DNA of 64,000 bases from Streptomyces sulphureus DSM 40104. Lineage in GTDB: Bacteria > Actinomycetota > Actinomycetes > Streptomycetales > Streptomycetaceae. Below, in pieces: positions 27,435-41,834 of the stretch. The notes beneath the pieces were generated by a model. It made no database searches. It had not been told where the DNA came from and saw nothing but the letters and a program-made list of their open reading frames with translations. Position 1 is the first letter of the stretch. Every line of letters begins with the position of its first letter. The position numbers and the translations under genes are program-made. Location: positions 290,596-354,595 of the forward strand of contig NZ_KB905813.1 of assembly GCF_000381025.1 (NCBI RefSeq), read 5' to 3'.

Positions 27435-27444
27435 GGGAGTCCCC

Positions 27445-28383
27445 GTGCCTGCTTCCCCGCCCGACCGACCGTGGACCCCGACGCGCTGGGCGGAGAACGG
27501 CGAGGTCCGCCTCGCCTACGACCAGTTGACGGAAGGCGGCGAAGGCGAGCCGCTGCTCCTCGTCGCGGGGCTCGGCGCGAACCGGCGCTGGTTCCCTGAA
27601 GGTCTCGGCCGGCTCCTGGCAGCACAGGGGTTCGCCGTCGCCCGCTACGACCAGCGGGACGGCGGCGAGTCGACGCACCTGCCGCCCGCCCCCACGCGCA
27701 ACCCCGTCTCCGCGCTCGTCCGCGGGCGTCAAGTCGCCTACACCGCCGAGGAGATGACCGACGACGCGGTCGCCGTGCTCGACGCCCTCGGGTGGCGGAC
27801 GGCGCACCTGCTCGGCGTCTCACTCGGCGGCGCCGTGGCCCAGCGCGTCGCGCTGCGGCACCCGACGCGCGTCCGCACGCTCACCTCGATGGCGGCCGTG
27901 CCGGGCGACGCCGCGGGGCTGCGCGCCCTGCGGTACGTGCGCCTCTCCACCCTCCTGCGGTTCGCGCGGCTCAGGTTCCCCGACACCCGCGAGGGCGCCG
28001 TCGAAGCGGGCGTCGCCGTCTCCCGCCTTCTCGCCTCCCCCTCGCACCCGTTCGACGAGCGCGCGGCGCGGGCCGCCGCCGTGCGCAACGCCGACAGAGG
28101 CGTCCACGACGCGCAGGCGCAGAGCCGGCAGATCGGCGCCGTGTGGCACGGCGGCGCCATCGAACGGATCACGCGGCCCGCGCTCGTGCTGCACGGCGCC
28201 GACGACCCCTTGATCAAGCCCCGCGCAGCCGAGGCGATAGCGGCGCGGATACCGGGCGCCCGGCTGGCGCTGCTTCCCGGCGTCGGGCACGACCTCCCCG
28301 AGCCCTGCTGGCCGCGCGTCGTATCGGAGGTGCGCCGGCTGGCGGACGGTGCCGACGACTCCCCGTCTCCACGGGCCGGTTGA
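27445..28383 (+). CDS. Alpha/beta-fold hydrolase
   Basis: A 312-aa serine hydrolase. The nucleophile elbow is GVSLGG (Ser126), the oxyanion region LLLVAGLGANRRW, the acid HGADDPLIKP, and the base His in LPGVGHDLPEP. Similar Streptomyces proteins cluster with DoxP/AclR-type esterases; the substrate is unknown. I chose the GTG at 27445 (GGGAG five bases upstream) over GTG 27421, which lies inside the operator. It is divergent from its likely TetR repressor. Confidence 0.87.
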   Translation: MPASPPDRPWTPTRWAENGEVRLAYDQLTEGGEGEPLLLVAGLGANRRWFPEGLGRLLAAQGFAVARYDQRDGGESTHLPPAPTRNPVSALVRGRQVAYTAEEMTDDAVAVLDALGWRTAHLLGVSLGGAVAQRVALRHPTRVRTLTSMAAVPGDAAGLRALRYVRLSTLLRFARLRFPDTREGAVEAGVAVSRLLASPSHPFDERAARAAAVRNADRGVHDAQAQSRQIGAVWHGGAIERITRPALVLHGADDPLIKPRAAEAIAARIPGARLALLPGVGHDLPEPCWPRVVSEVRRLADGADDSPSPRAG

Positions 28384-28636
28384 CGTGCGACGAGCTCGGG
28401 ATACGGCGACCGCTCGCCACGAGGGCTGGGCGGCGCGTCCTCGGGCGAGCCGCGGCTTCCTAGTGCGGACGGTGCCGTCCGGGGCGGATCAGGGACGAGT
28501 GGCCGTCAGCGCGACCAGGGCGGAGGTTGCCGTCGCGGGCCTCCTGGCGTCCGTGAGCGTCTCGCCGATCTCCTCGGCGGCCAACCGAGCGAGCGGCTCA
28601 GCGTCGGCGCTGCTCCGCGGGTGATCATCGCCACCA
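28384..28636. other. Spacer before the arg operon, possible tiny ORF
   Basis: No confident gene. On the minus strand a 52-codon frame (28489-28647, GTG start) has biased third positions and a plausible helical stretch (PLARLAAEEIGETL), but no ribosome site was found, and its start would overlap the argC promoter. I treat it as unproven. Confidence 0.3.
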
Positions 28637-29718
<1,082 letters not shown>

Positions 29719-29815
29719 CGGAACGCATCCCGGGTGCCGGCCGTACGGCGGCGCCCGTACCCCGACCTGCCCCGCGCGGGCCCTCCGGCGGCCCGACGAG
29801 AAACGAGGAATCCAC

Positions 29816-30967
29816 ATGAGCGTGACCGCTGCCAAGGGGTTCACGGCTGCCGGCGTAGCCGCCGGGATCAAGGAGAGCGGAGGGCCCGACCTCGCGCTCG
29901 TCGTCAACACCGGGCCGCGCCTCACCGCCGCCGGCGTCTTCACCGGCAACCGCGTCAAGGCGGCGCCCGTGCTCTGGTCCGAGCAGGTCCTCAAGGGCGG
30001 CCAGGTCTCGGCCGTCGTCCTCAACTCCGGTGGCGCCAACGCCTGTACGGGGGCGGCGGGCTTCCAGGACACGCACGCGACGGCCGAGCGGGTCGCGGAG
30101 GTCCTCGGCCACAGCGCCGGCGAGGTCGCCGTGGCGTCGACGGGGCTGATCGGCACGCGCCTGCCGATGGACCGCCTACTCGCCGGCGTCGACGCGGCGG
30201 CAGGGGCGCTCTCCCCGCACGGCGGCGAAAAGGCGGCCCTCGCGATCAAGACGACGGACACGGTGCACAAGACCGCCGTCGCCGAGGGCGAGGGCTGGAC
30301 GGTCGGCGGCATGGCCAAGGGCGCCGGCATGCTCGCGCCCGGACTCGCCACCATGCTCGTCGTCCTCACCACCGACGCCGATGCCGACACCGGAACCCTC
30401 GACCGTGCGCTCCGCGAGGCGACCCGCACCACCTTCGACCGCGTCGACTCCGACGGCTGCATGTCCACCAACGACACCGTTCTCCTCCTCGGCTCGGGCG
30501 CGTCCGGCGTCGTCCCCGAGGAGAAGGAGTTCGCAGAGGCCGTCCGCGCGGTCTGCGACGACCTGGGGCAGCAGTTGATCAGGGACGCCGAGGGCGCCTC
30601 GAAGGACATCCGCGTCGACGTCGTGGGAGCGGCGAGCGAGAGCGAGGCGGTCCTCGTCGGCCGCACGATCGCCCGCAACAACCTCCTCAAGTGCGCCATC
30701 CACGGCGAGGACCCGAACTGGGGCCGCGTGCTCGCCGCGATCGGCACGACGGACGCCGCCTTCGACCCCGACGCGCTCGACGTCGCCATCAACGGCGTAC
30801 AGGTCTGCCGGGGCGGCGCCATCGGCGAGGATCGCGACCTCGTCGACATGCGCTTCCGCGAGGTGCACATCACCGCCGACCTCTCCGCGGGCGACGCCTC
30901 GGCGACGATCTGGACCAACGACCTCACCGCCGACTACGTCCGCGAGAACAGCGCCTACTCCTCATGA
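29816..30967 (+). CDS. argJ: Bifunctional glutamate N-acetyltransferase/N-acetylglutamate synthase
   Basis: A 383-aa ArgJ, which recycles the acetyl group from acetylornithine to glutamate (and can use acetyl-CoA). Self-cleavage occurs before the nucleophile Thr179 in [19 protein letters not shown]; oxyanion residues lie in [10 protein letters not shown]. The C-terminal [17 protein letters not shown] is conserved. The cyclic route implied by ArgJ explains why no argA or argE is needed here. It overlaps argB by ATGA. Confidence 0.97.
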   Translation: MSVTAAKGFTAAGVAAGIKESGGPDLALVVNTGPRLTAAGVFTGNRVKAAPVLWSEQVLKGGQVSAVVLNSGGANACTGAAGFQDTHATAERVAEVLGHSAGEVAVASTGLIGTRLPMDRLLAGVDAAAGALSPHGGEKAALAIKTTDTVHKTAVAEGEGWTVGGMAKGAGMLAPGLATMLVVLTTDADADTGTLDRALREATRTTFDRVDSDGCMSTNDTVLLLGSGASGVVPEEKEFAEAVRAVCDDLGQQLIRDAEGASKDIRVDVVGAASESEAVLVGRTIARNNLLKCAIHGEDPNWGRVLAAIGTTDAAFDPDALDVAINGVQVCRGGAIGEDRDLVDMRFREVHITADLSAGDASATIWTNDLTADYVRENSAYSS

Positions 30968-31922
30968 GCACCCGCAAACACACAGCCCTGCCCAAGGCCC
31001 GCACCCTCATCGAGGCGCTGCCCTGGCTGACCAGGCACCACGGCAAGACCGTCGTCGTGAAGTTCGGCGGCAACGCCATGGTCGACGAGGAGCTGAAGGC
31101 CGCCTTCGCGCAGGACGTGGTCTTCCTCAGGCACGCCGGCCTCCGCCCCGTCGTGGTGCACGGCGGGGGACCGCAGATCAGCGCCCAACTCGACCGGCTC
31201 GGCCTGGAGTCGGAGTTCCGCGCCGGGCTCCGCGTCACCACGCCCGAGACGATGGACGTCGTACGGATGGTCCTCGCGGGGCAGGTCCAACGCGAGCTCG
31301 TCAACCTGCTCAACCGGCACGGCCCGCTCGCCGTCGGTATGACGGGCGAGGACGCGCACATCATGGCGGCGACGAAGCACTACGCCGAGGTGGAAGGCGA
31401 GCGCGTCGACCTCGGCCGGGTCGGCGAGATCACCGAGGTCGACACGGGCGCCGTCCAGGCTCTCCTCGACGACGGCCGCATCCCGGTGATCTCCTCGATC
31501 GCCCGCAGCGTGGACACCGGCGCGGGCGAGGACCCCGGGGTCTACAACGTCAACGCGGACACCGCCGCCGCCGCGCTCGCCGCGGGGCTCGACGCCGAGA
31601 CGCTCATCGTCCTCACCGACGTCGAGGGGCTCTACGCGGACTGGCCCCGGAGCGACGACGTGATCAGCCAACTCACCGCGGCCGAGCTGGAGAAGCTCCT
31701 CCCCGACCTCGCCAGCGGCATGGTGCCGAAGATGGAGGGCTGCCTCCACGCCGTCCGCAACGGCGTGCACACCGCACGCGTGCTCGACGGCAGGGTGCCG
31801 CACAGCATCCTGCTGGAGATCTTCACCGACGAGGGGATCGGCACCATGGTGCTCCCCGACCCGCCCCCGGCCCCGCGGACACCCGGCGGGACCGGAGCCG
31901 TACCCGCTTCCGAGGAGACACC

Positions 31923-31926
<4 letters not shown>
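30964..31926 (+). CDS. argB: Acetylglutamate kinase
   Basis: A 320-aa amino acid kinase that phosphorylates N-acetylglutamate, usually the arginine-feedback step in cyclic pathways. Motifs: [30 protein letters not shown] and [14 protein letters not shown]. An N-terminal helix ([18 protein letters not shown]) is the type linked to arginine-sensitive hexamers. It has a Pro-rich tail of about 25 residues. ATG sits in the argJ stop; the argD GTG sits in its own stop. Confidence 0.97.
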
Positions 31927-33143
<1,217 letters not shown>

Positions 33144-33177
33144 AGAGCCGACGAGGAACCACGGAGGACCGGGGACG

Positions 33178-33708
33178 ATGAGCGACGAGCAGCAGACGGG
33201 GGGCCTGGCCGTACCGCAGACCCGCACGGCGAGGCATCGACGGATCGTCGACATCCTCAACCGTCAACCGGTGCGCTCCCAGAGCCAGTTGGCGAAGGTC
33301 CTCGCCGACGACGGGCTCCACGTCACCCAGGCGACGCTCTCCAGGGACCTCGACGAGCTCGGCGCCGTGAAGATCCGCAACACCGGCGGCGAGCTGATCT
33401 ACGCCGTCCCCGCGGAGGGCGGCGACCCGACACCGCGGGCCCCGCTCGGCGAGTCGGCGAGCGAGGCCCGCATGGCGCGGCTCGCGGGCGAACTCCTCAT
33501 CAGCGCCGAGGCGTCCGCGAACCTCGTGGTACTCCGCACCCCGCCCGGCGCGGCCCAGTTCCTCGCCTCCGCGATCGACCAGGCCGGCGTCCACGAGATC
33601 ATCGGCACCATCGCGGGCGACGACACCTTGCTCCTCATCAGCCGCGACCCCGAGGGCGGTCACGCACTCGCCGGGCACCTCCTCGCGCTGGCCCAGAAGG
33701 AGAGCTGA
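33178..33708 (+). CDS. argR: Arginine repressor
   Basis: A 176-aa ArgR. The N-terminal winged helix ([40 protein letters not shown]) binds ARG boxes. The C-terminal hexamerisation and arginine-binding domain has [15 protein letters not shown] with the two Asp residues that contact arginine. It ends the argCJBDR operon, so it controls its own synthesis through the argC promoter, and probably argG. A terminator follows. Confidence 0.96.
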   Translation: MSDEQQTGGLAVPQTRTARHRRIVDILNRQPVRSQSQLAKVLADDGLHVTQATLSRDLDELGAVKIRNTGGELIYAVPAEGGDPTPRAPLGESASEARMARLAGELLISAEASANLVVLRTPPGAAQFLASAIDQAGVHEIIGTIAGDDTLLLISRDPEGGHALAGHLLALAQKES

Positions 33709-33818
33709 CCCGCTGCGGCGAGGACCTTCTCGTGAAGTCGCGCGGAGCGGGCAGCAGTTGGGCGCCGTGTCCGGGTGCCCCCTTCTCGCCGTGCGACGTG
33801 GCTGCGGAAAAGGCGGTT

Positions 33819-33841
33819 GGGGTTCGGCAGGGCCGAGCCCC
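33819..33841 (+). terminator. Terminator of argCJBDR
   Basis: A 10-bp stem (GGGGTTCGGC with GCCGAGCCCC, one G-T pair) and a 3-nt loop, about 110 nt after argR. The rest of the 316-bp gap to the next gene (33709-34024) shows no coding pattern. Confidence 0.6.
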
Positions 33842-34024
33842 CTCGTGGCGCGACGCCCTTCGCCCGATGCGGATCCGTCTCGCGCCCGTCCGCGCCGTCC
33901 GCGACGCGCCCGCAGCGGAGCGCACCGCCGTCGTCCAGGTGGTGGCGGGCCCGCTCGCCGGGCAGCATGGGTGAGGCAGCACCGCCGACTCTCCCACCCT
34001 GCTCGCACGGGGATCGGAGGCACC

Positions 34025-34864
34025 ATGTCGAAGGCCCGACAGCAGCAGTCCCCGCCCGGTACCACCTCCGAGATGGACCCCCACCCCGACCACGGCGAGC
34101 GGAGCTACCGGGGAAGCGGGCGGCTCGCCGGCAAGGCGGCCGTCATCACCGGTGGCGACAGCGGGATCGGGCGCGCGGTCGCCATCGCGTACGCGCGGGA
34201 AGGGGCGGACATCCTCCTCTCCTACCTCGACGAGCACGAGGACGCGTCCGAGACGCGGCACTGGGTCGAGGAGGCGGGCCGCCGGTGCCTGTTGGTCCCC
34301 GGGGACGTGGCCGAACCCGCGCACTGCCGGGCCGTCATCGCCGAGGCCCTGGAGAAGCTGGGCCGCATCGACGTACTCGTGAACAACGCCGCGTTCCAGA
34401 TGACGCACGACTCGATCGAGGACGTGCCCGACGAGGAGTGGGACCGGACGCTCGCAATCAACATCAGCGCCTTCTTCCACCTGACCAAGGCGGCCGTCCC
34501 GCACATGGAGCCCGGTGCGGCGATCATCGGCAGCACCTCGGTCAACTCCGACGCCCCACCGCCCCAACTGCTCCCGTACAACGTCACCAAGGCGGGGATC
34601 GCGAACATGGTCGGCTCGCTGTCGCAGCTACTCGGGCCGAGGGGCATCCGCGTCAACAGCGTGGCGCCCGGGCCCATCTGGACACCGCTCATCCCGTCGA
34701 CGATGCCGCCGGAGCAGGTGGAGAGCTTCGGGTCCGGCGTCCCGCTCGGGCGGCCGGGACAACCGACCGAACTGGCGCCGGTCTACGTGATGCTCGCCTC
34801 CGACGAGGCCAGTTACGTCTCCGGCGCCCGGATCGCCGTCACCGGCGGGCAGCCGATCCTGTGA
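34025..34864 (+). CDS. SDR-family oxidoreductase (YhdF/GsiB-type)
   Basis: A 279-aa short-chain dehydrogenase: cofactor loop VITGGDSGIGRAVA, NNA at about 120, catalytic Ser in IIGSTSVNS, Tyr/Lys in PYNVTKAGIANM, and the C-terminal YVMLASDEASYVSGARIAVT. The N-terminal extension of about 40 polar residues (MDPHPDHGERSYRGSGRLAG) is the hallmark of the stress-type SDR group (YhdF, YghA). Substrate unknown, perhaps sugar or aldehyde. Its stop overlaps the manA start (GTGA), so the two are coupled. Confidence 0.9.
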   Translation: MSKARQQQSPPGTTSEMDPHPDHGERSYRGSGRLAGKAAVITGGDSGIGRAVAIAYAREGADILLSYLDEHEDASETRHWVEEAGRRCLLVPGDVAEPAHCRAVIAEALEKLGRIDVLVNNAAFQMTHDSIEDVPDEEWDRTLAINISAFFHLTKAAVPHMEPGAAIIGSTSVNSDAPPPQLLPYNVTKAGIANMVGSLSQLLGPRGIRVNSVAPGPIWTPLIPSTMPPEQVESFGSGVPLGRPGQPTELAPVYVMLASDEASYVSGARIAVTGGQPIL

Positions 34865-35934
34865 GCCGGTACGGCGTCGGCCCGTACCCGCTGCGGCTGA
34901 CGACCCCCACCAAGTCGCTCGTCTTCGGCGGTCGGGCGATCGCCCGCCGTCTGGGAAAGCGCGGCCTCCCGGACCGGAGCGTCGCGGAGACGTGGGAGTG
35001 CAGCGACGTCACCGGCTCCGAGTCCTTCGTGGAGTCCGGGCCCCTGGCCGGCAGGACGTTGCGCCGGGTGCTCATCGACCACCCGGAGGAAGTGATGGGC
35101 GCCGGATGGTCGGGCCGGTACTTCCCCCTGCTGACCAAGTTCATCGACGCGACCGGCGCCCTCCCGGTGCACCTGCACGCGGACGACGAGGCCGCCCGCC
35201 GACTGGAGGGTCAGCACAACGGAAAGACGGAGGCGTGGCACATCCTCGACGCCGCCCCCGGCGCGACCGCCCTCTGCGGCGTCCGCGACGGGGTGACGCC
35301 GGACCGGTTGCGCGCCGCGCTGGAGGCCCAGGACTTCGACGCGGTACTGCGCCGCCTGCCCGTCCGCGCGGGGGAGACCGTCTACGTGCCGGGCGGCACG
35401 CCGCACACCTTCGGTCCCGACACGCTCGTCTACGAGATCGAGCAGACGTCCGACATCCAACAGCACGCGATGCGTTGGAGAATGGAGGACGGTTCGACCG
35501 TCGGCGACGCCGAGTTCGACGCCAACCTCGACATGCTGATGCAGCAGGTCGACATGGCGTCGCGACCGGAGTTCACGCCCGGGCTCGGCGTCGCGGTCGG
35601 TGACGGGGTGGACCGCGTCTTCCTCTCCGCGGGACCGCACTTCGCCCTGGAGCGCTGGCGCGCCGGTACGGCGGAGCCCCTGCGCCGCTCCTTCGCGACC
35701 GGGCAGGTCCTCTCCAACGTCGGCTCGACCGTACACGTGCGGACGGGCGGCCACAGCGAGCAACTGGGCCCGGCGCAGACGTTCTTGTTGCCCGCGGTCT
35801 GCGGCGAGGTCGAGATCCGCGGGCCTGCCGACGTCCTCTTCGGCTACCTCCCCGACCTCGCCCGCGACGTCCGCGGACCGTTGCGGGAAGCCGGCTACCC
35901 GCCGGACGCGATCGCCCGCCTCGGCGCCTGCTGA
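34861..35934 (+). CDS. manA: Class I mannose-6-phosphate isomerase-like protein
   Basis: A 357-aa cupin metalloenzyme. Zinc ligands lie in PVHLHADDEAARRLEGQHNG (HxH), KTEAWHILDA (Glu) and GTPHTFGPDTLVYEIEQ (His). It interconverts mannose-6-P and fructose-6-P, but the short YvyI-like form may act on another sugar phosphate. GTG start inside the SDR stop codon means both are made from one message, suggesting a shared carbohydrate role. A ten-G tract follows the gene. Confidence 0.85.
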   Translation: MSRYGVGPYPLRLTTPTKSLVFGGRAIARRLGKRGLPDRSVAETWECSDVTGSESFVESGPLAGRTLRRVLIDHPEEVMGAGWSGRYFPLLTKFIDATGALPVHLHADDEAARRLEGQHNGKTEAWHILDAAPGATALCGVRDGVTPDRLRAALEAQDFDAVLRRLPVRAGETVYVPGGTPHTFGPDTLVYEIEQTSDIQQHAMRWRMEDGSTVGDAEFDANLDMLMQQVDMASRPEFTPGLGVAVGDGVDRVFLSAGPHFALERWRAGTAEPLRRSFATGQVLSNVGSTVHVRTGGHSEQLGPAQTFLLPAVCGEVEIRGPADVLFGYLPDLARDVRGPLREAGYPPDAIARLGAC

Positions 35935-35959
35935 CCCGCGGAACGGCACCACCGCGAGC

Positions 35960-35969
35960 GGGGGGGGGG
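35960..35969. repeat. Run of ten G residues
   Basis: A homopolymer of ten G bases in the 87-bp spacer between convergent genes. It is the longest I noticed in the window. Such tracts slip easily in replication and sequencing; being noncoding, its length may vary without effect. Confidence 0.8.
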
Positions 35970-36021
35970 CGCCCACCGGCCCAACTCCCCGGCGCAGCCC
36001 GCCAGTCGTGGACGAGGGACG

Positions 36022-36918
36022 CTACTCCCGCGGCCCGGGAGCCGGAACCGTGAGGATGCCGAGCGTCGACTCCTGCGGCAGCAACCCCGACTGCACCACG
36101 TCGAGGACGAGGGGACGCAGCAGCTCGACGAGCCGCTCGCACGCCGGCCGCCCCAGTGCCGCGTACGGAGCCGCCGAGAGTTCGTCCGTCGTCCGCTCGA
36201 CGTCGGCACGGAGGCGGTGGCCGGCCGGTGTGGCGCTCCCCTCCGCGTCGACGAGGCCGCGTACGCGCAGCCGCTCCTCCGCTGCCTCCCACTGGGTCGA
36301 ACTCCACCCGCGCGAGGCGAAGTTGGCGACGGGTACGGCTCCCGTCGAGCCGAGCGAGACGAGCGCCTCGCAGCCGTCGAGGGGCGCACCGAGGAGCGCG
36401 GCGAGGTGGCCGTCACCGCGGTGCTCCCGCAGTACGTTGGCGGCCTGCCACAGCACCATGTGCGGCTCCTGCGGCCATCCGAGCGCCCTGTTGGCGGCGG
36501 CGAGAGGGCGCCCGGCGACGTCGGCCGACTCCGCGGCGGTACGCGCGAGCCGGGCGGCCTCCTCGAGCCCCTCGCTGCCGATCGAGGGGCCGAGCAGAGT
36601 GCGCAGCGCCCGGTCGACGCCGCGGGTGCGGGCGGCGAGCACTGCATCGGGGTCGGCGACCTGCCAGGCGGCCGGCACGTGTGCGGCGACGCGGGCCGGG
36701 GCGAAGCTGTAGAACGTCGCCGTGGTCAGCTCCGCCGTCGCGCGCCCCAGGGGCGCTGCCCGGAGAGCGAAGTAGGAGGGCCAGCGCGCCTGTGTCCCGT
36801 ATCCGAGCGCCGCGACCTCCTCACCCACCTCGGGTGCGAAGTACACGCCTGCGTAGAGCGGTTCGAGGTGCTGCCACACGTGGCGGGCGAGCGTCGGGAG
36901 GTCGTCTGCACCGGTCAT
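36022..36918 (-). CDS. SCO6745-family protein (SalK-like)
   Basis: A 298-aa mostly helical protein of the actinobacterial SCO6745/HTH_67 family, related to SalK. Recognisable parts: TLARHVWQHLEPLYAGVYFA at the N-terminus, GYGTQARWPSYFALRAAPLG, ATFYSFAPARVAAHVPAAW and a C-terminal winged-helix-like stretch from about 205. Function unknown, possibly regulatory or an enzyme fold reused. TAGCCT at 36930-36925 lies 6 nt from the ATG with no ribosome site, predicting a leaderless mRNA. The next gene ends 9 bp upstream. Confidence 0.82.
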   Translation of the reverse strand: MTGADDLPTLARHVWQHLEPLYAGVYFAPEVGEEVAALGYGTQARWPSYFALRAAPLGRATAELTTATFYSFAPARVAAHVPAAWQVADPDAVLAARTRGVDRALRTLLGPSIGSEGLEEAARLARTAAESADVAGRPLAAANRALGWPQEPHMVLWQAANVLREHRGDGHLAALLGAPLDGCEALVSLGSTGAVPVANFASRGWSSTQWEAAEERLRVRGLVDAEGSATPAGHRLRADVERTTDELSAAPYAALGRPACERLVELLRPLVLDVVQSGLLPQESTLGILTVPAPGPRE

Positions 36919-36927
36919 CCCGTCAGG

Positions 36928-37608
36928 CTAGGGTTCTTGATCGGTGCCTGCCACCCCGATCCGCCTTCGTCCGCCCCGAGTTGGGGCGGTGTGCTCGGCA
37001 ACTCGCGTCTTTCCGGCGTCGGTTGTGGGGGAGGGCGGCAGGGGAAGCGGCAGGCCCGGCAGGCCGTCGATGCTGCGGGCGACGTGCTCCTTGCCGTGGA
37101 AGTAGGCGTCGAGGGAGGCGTCGTCCTCGCGTGCGAAGCGGGAGCCGTGCAGGGTGCGGTCCTCGACGTACTCCATGAGCGGAACGGCGAACCCGCAGGT
37201 GTCCCTGACGAGTTCGGCGTGGACGAGGACGATCGCCCGCAGCCCGTGGTCTGCCGGGTCGATCGCGGTGAAGCGGTCCAGCAGCGCAACGAACCGGGGG
37301 TCGTCGCGGAAGACGGGCTCACCCGTGCCGTGTACCCGCACGATGGTGGGCGGCCCGCGGAAGGCGCACCACATCAGCGTGATGCGTCCGTTCTCCCGGA
37401 GGTGCGCGAGGGTCTCGGCGTTGGACCCGGCGAAGTCGAGGTAGGCGAGGGTGTGCGGGTCGAGGACGGCGAGCGAGCCGGAGAGGCCCTTGGGGGAGAG
37501 GTTGACGGTGCCGTCCGGCGAGAGCGGGGCGGTGGCCGTGAAGAAGACGGGCTGCGCGAGTATGAAGTCCCGAAGCCGGCCTTCGATACCCGGATATGTC
37601 TTTCCCAT
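36928..37608 (-). CDS. Pyridoxamine 5'-phosphate oxidase-family protein
   Basis: A 226-aa protein with the split-barrel flavin-binding fold: PVFFTATAPLSPDGTVNLSP, LAYLDFAGSNAETLAHLREN and ITLMWCAFRGPPTIVRVHG. It likely binds FMN or F420. It lacks the PLP-synthesis signature of true PdxH, so the substrate is open. The C-terminal 40 residues are low-complexity and poorly conserved. The following SCO6745-like gene begins 9 bp after its stop, though that gene also seems to have its own promoter. Confidence 0.85.
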   Translation of the reverse strand: MGKTYPGIEGRLRDFILAQPVFFTATAPLSPDGTVNLSPKGLSGSLAVLDPHTLAYLDFAGSNAETLAHLRENGRITLMWCAFRGPPTIVRVHGTGEPVFRDDPRFVALLDRFTAIDPADHGLRAIVLVHAELVRDTCGFAVPLMEYVEDRTLHGSRFAREDDASLDAYFHGKEHVARSIDGLPGLPLPLPPSPTTDAGKTRVAEHTAPTRGGRRRIGVAGTDQEP

Positions 37609-37755
37609 ACGGTCAGTACTGCCCCGCGCCCGTACCCCGGCATTCGGAGCCGGCTCGGTGAACCCGCTGCCACGGCAAGGGGATCGGCGGCCGGACGGCG
37701 ACCGCCCCCGAATCCGACTGGCTTGAACTATACAGGTCGGTCTACACTCGACGCC

Positions 37756-38352
37756 ATGACCGCCGAGACGACGCAGCGACCGGACCGGATCGTGATGACC
37801 CCCGGCGCCCTACGGGTGCGGGAAGCCGCGGGCAGGCTCTTCTACGAGCGCGGCATCCACGCCGTCGGCGTCGACCTCATCGCGGCCGAGGCCGGCGTCA
37901 CCAAGAAGACGCTCTACGACCGTTTCGGCTCGAAGGACGGGATCGTCGTCGAGTACCTCGCCGAGCGGGACGACCGCTGGCGCGCCCTCCTCGCCGACCG
38001 CGTCGAGGCCGCAGGCTCCCCGTCCGACCGTGTCCGCGCCGTCTTCGACGCGGCCGAGGAGTGGGCCGGTGAGAACAGCCCGAGGGGCTGCAGCATGGTC
38101 AACGCGCACGCTGAGATCAGCGACCCGGCCCACCCGGCCTTCGCGCTCATCGAGGAGGCGAAGCGCTGGATGCTCTCCCGCTTCACCGAGCTCGCCGCTG
38201 AAGTCGCCCCCGAGTCGGCGGCGGAGCTCGGCCGCAGCCTGCTCCTGCTCTACGAGGGCGCGCTCGTCGCGTACGGCATGCGCCTCTTCGACGGGGCTTT
38301 CGACACGGCGCGGGCCCGCGCTGAGGAGCTCCTCTCGCGCGCCGCCGGGTAG
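37756..38352 (+). CDS. TetR-family regulator
   Basis: A 198-aa repressor with HTH VDLIAAEAGVTKKTLYDRFG (about 35-55) and a TetR_C_13-like C domain with the typical CSMVNAHAEI. The ATG at 37756 lies 7 nt after TACACT (37743-37748) with no ribosome site, predicting a leaderless mRNA. A partial palindrome TACAGGTCGGTCTACA lies at about 37731-37746, overlapping that -10, and may be its own operator. It diverges from the flavin-fold gene, a likely target. Confidence 0.87.
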   Translation: MTAETTQRPDRIVMTPGALRVREAAGRLFYERGIHAVGVDLIAAEAGVTKKTLYDRFGSKDGIVVEYLAERDDRWRALLADRVEAAGSPSDRVRAVFDAAEEWAGENSPRGCSMVNAHAEISDPAHPAFALIEEAKRWMLSRFTELAAEVAPESAAELGRSLLLLYEGALVAYGMRLFDGAFDTARARAEELLSRAAG

Positions 38353-38401
38353 CTCCTGCGGGCGAGCTGCGGTCCGCGCCGGCCTGCGTCAGCCTGGAGG
38401 C

Positions 38402-38779
38402 ATGAGTACGAAACCGAAGCTCGACGTCCGAGTGCGCCGCATCTACGAGGAGCCGGACCACGAGCACGACGGGATGCGCGTCCTCGTCGACCGCGTCTGG
38501 CCGCGCGGCATCGCGAAGGCGGACGCCGAGTTCGACGAGTGGGACAAGGAGATCGCCCCCTCGACGGAGCTGCGCAAGTGGTACGGCCACGACCCGCAGC
38601 GCTGGCCGGAGTTCACCCGCCGCTACCGCGAGGAGCTGGCCACCCCCGAGATGCGCGAGGCGCTCCACGACCTCCGCAAGCGAGCGGGGACCGGCACCCT
38701 GACCCTCCTCACCGCGGTCAAGGACCCGGAGCACGGCCATACCAAGGTGCTCGCCGAGGAGCTGCGGCACACCCGCTGA
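38402..38779 (+). CDS. DUF488 family protein
   Basis: A 125-aa protein of the DUF488/YeaO type: [55 protein letters not shown] and [20 protein letters not shown]. Function is unknown; the fold has a conserved Arg/Trp pocket. GGAGG lies 4 nt before the ATG. It ends 50 bp before the argG promoter. Confidence 0.88.
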   Translation: MSTKPKLDVRVRRIYEEPDHEHDGMRVLVDRVWPRGIAKADAEFDEWDKEIAPSTELRKWYGHDPQRWPEFTRRYREELATPEMREALHDLRKRAGTGTLTLLTAVKDPEHGHTKVLAEELRHTR

Positions 38780-38829
38780 CACCTCCGGTCCGGGTCTCCT
38801 CGGCGTCGTCGGGCGCGTGACCTCGCGCG

Positions 38830-38858
38830 TTGACGAACCATACGGGGCGGTGCATACT
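38830..38858 (+). promoter_or_regulatory. argG promoter with ARG-box-like site
   Basis: TTGACG at 38830-38835, 17 bp, CATACT at 38853-38858. The -10 lies inside GGTGCATACTTATACC, which shares the TGCATA core with the argC promoter. A second CGCATGCACCG follows at about 38871. ArgR control is inferred. Confidence 0.65.
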
Positions 38859-38894
38859 TATACCTGTCAGCGCATGCACCGTAAGGAGAACCCC

Positions 38895-41730
<2,836 letters not shown>

Positions 41731-41834
41731 CGGGGCGTCCGCCTTCTTGCAGCTTCGGCCGGTACGGTGGTGCGGCGCTCCGCGGCGCGCGGGGTGCGGC
41801 CCTTCCCCGTAAACCGACCGCGCAGGAGCCTGCG

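Noticed and set aside
33732..33974. 80-codon ORF between argR and the SDR gene
   Set aside because: It crosses the likely argCJBDR terminator, has no family similarity and no good start site.
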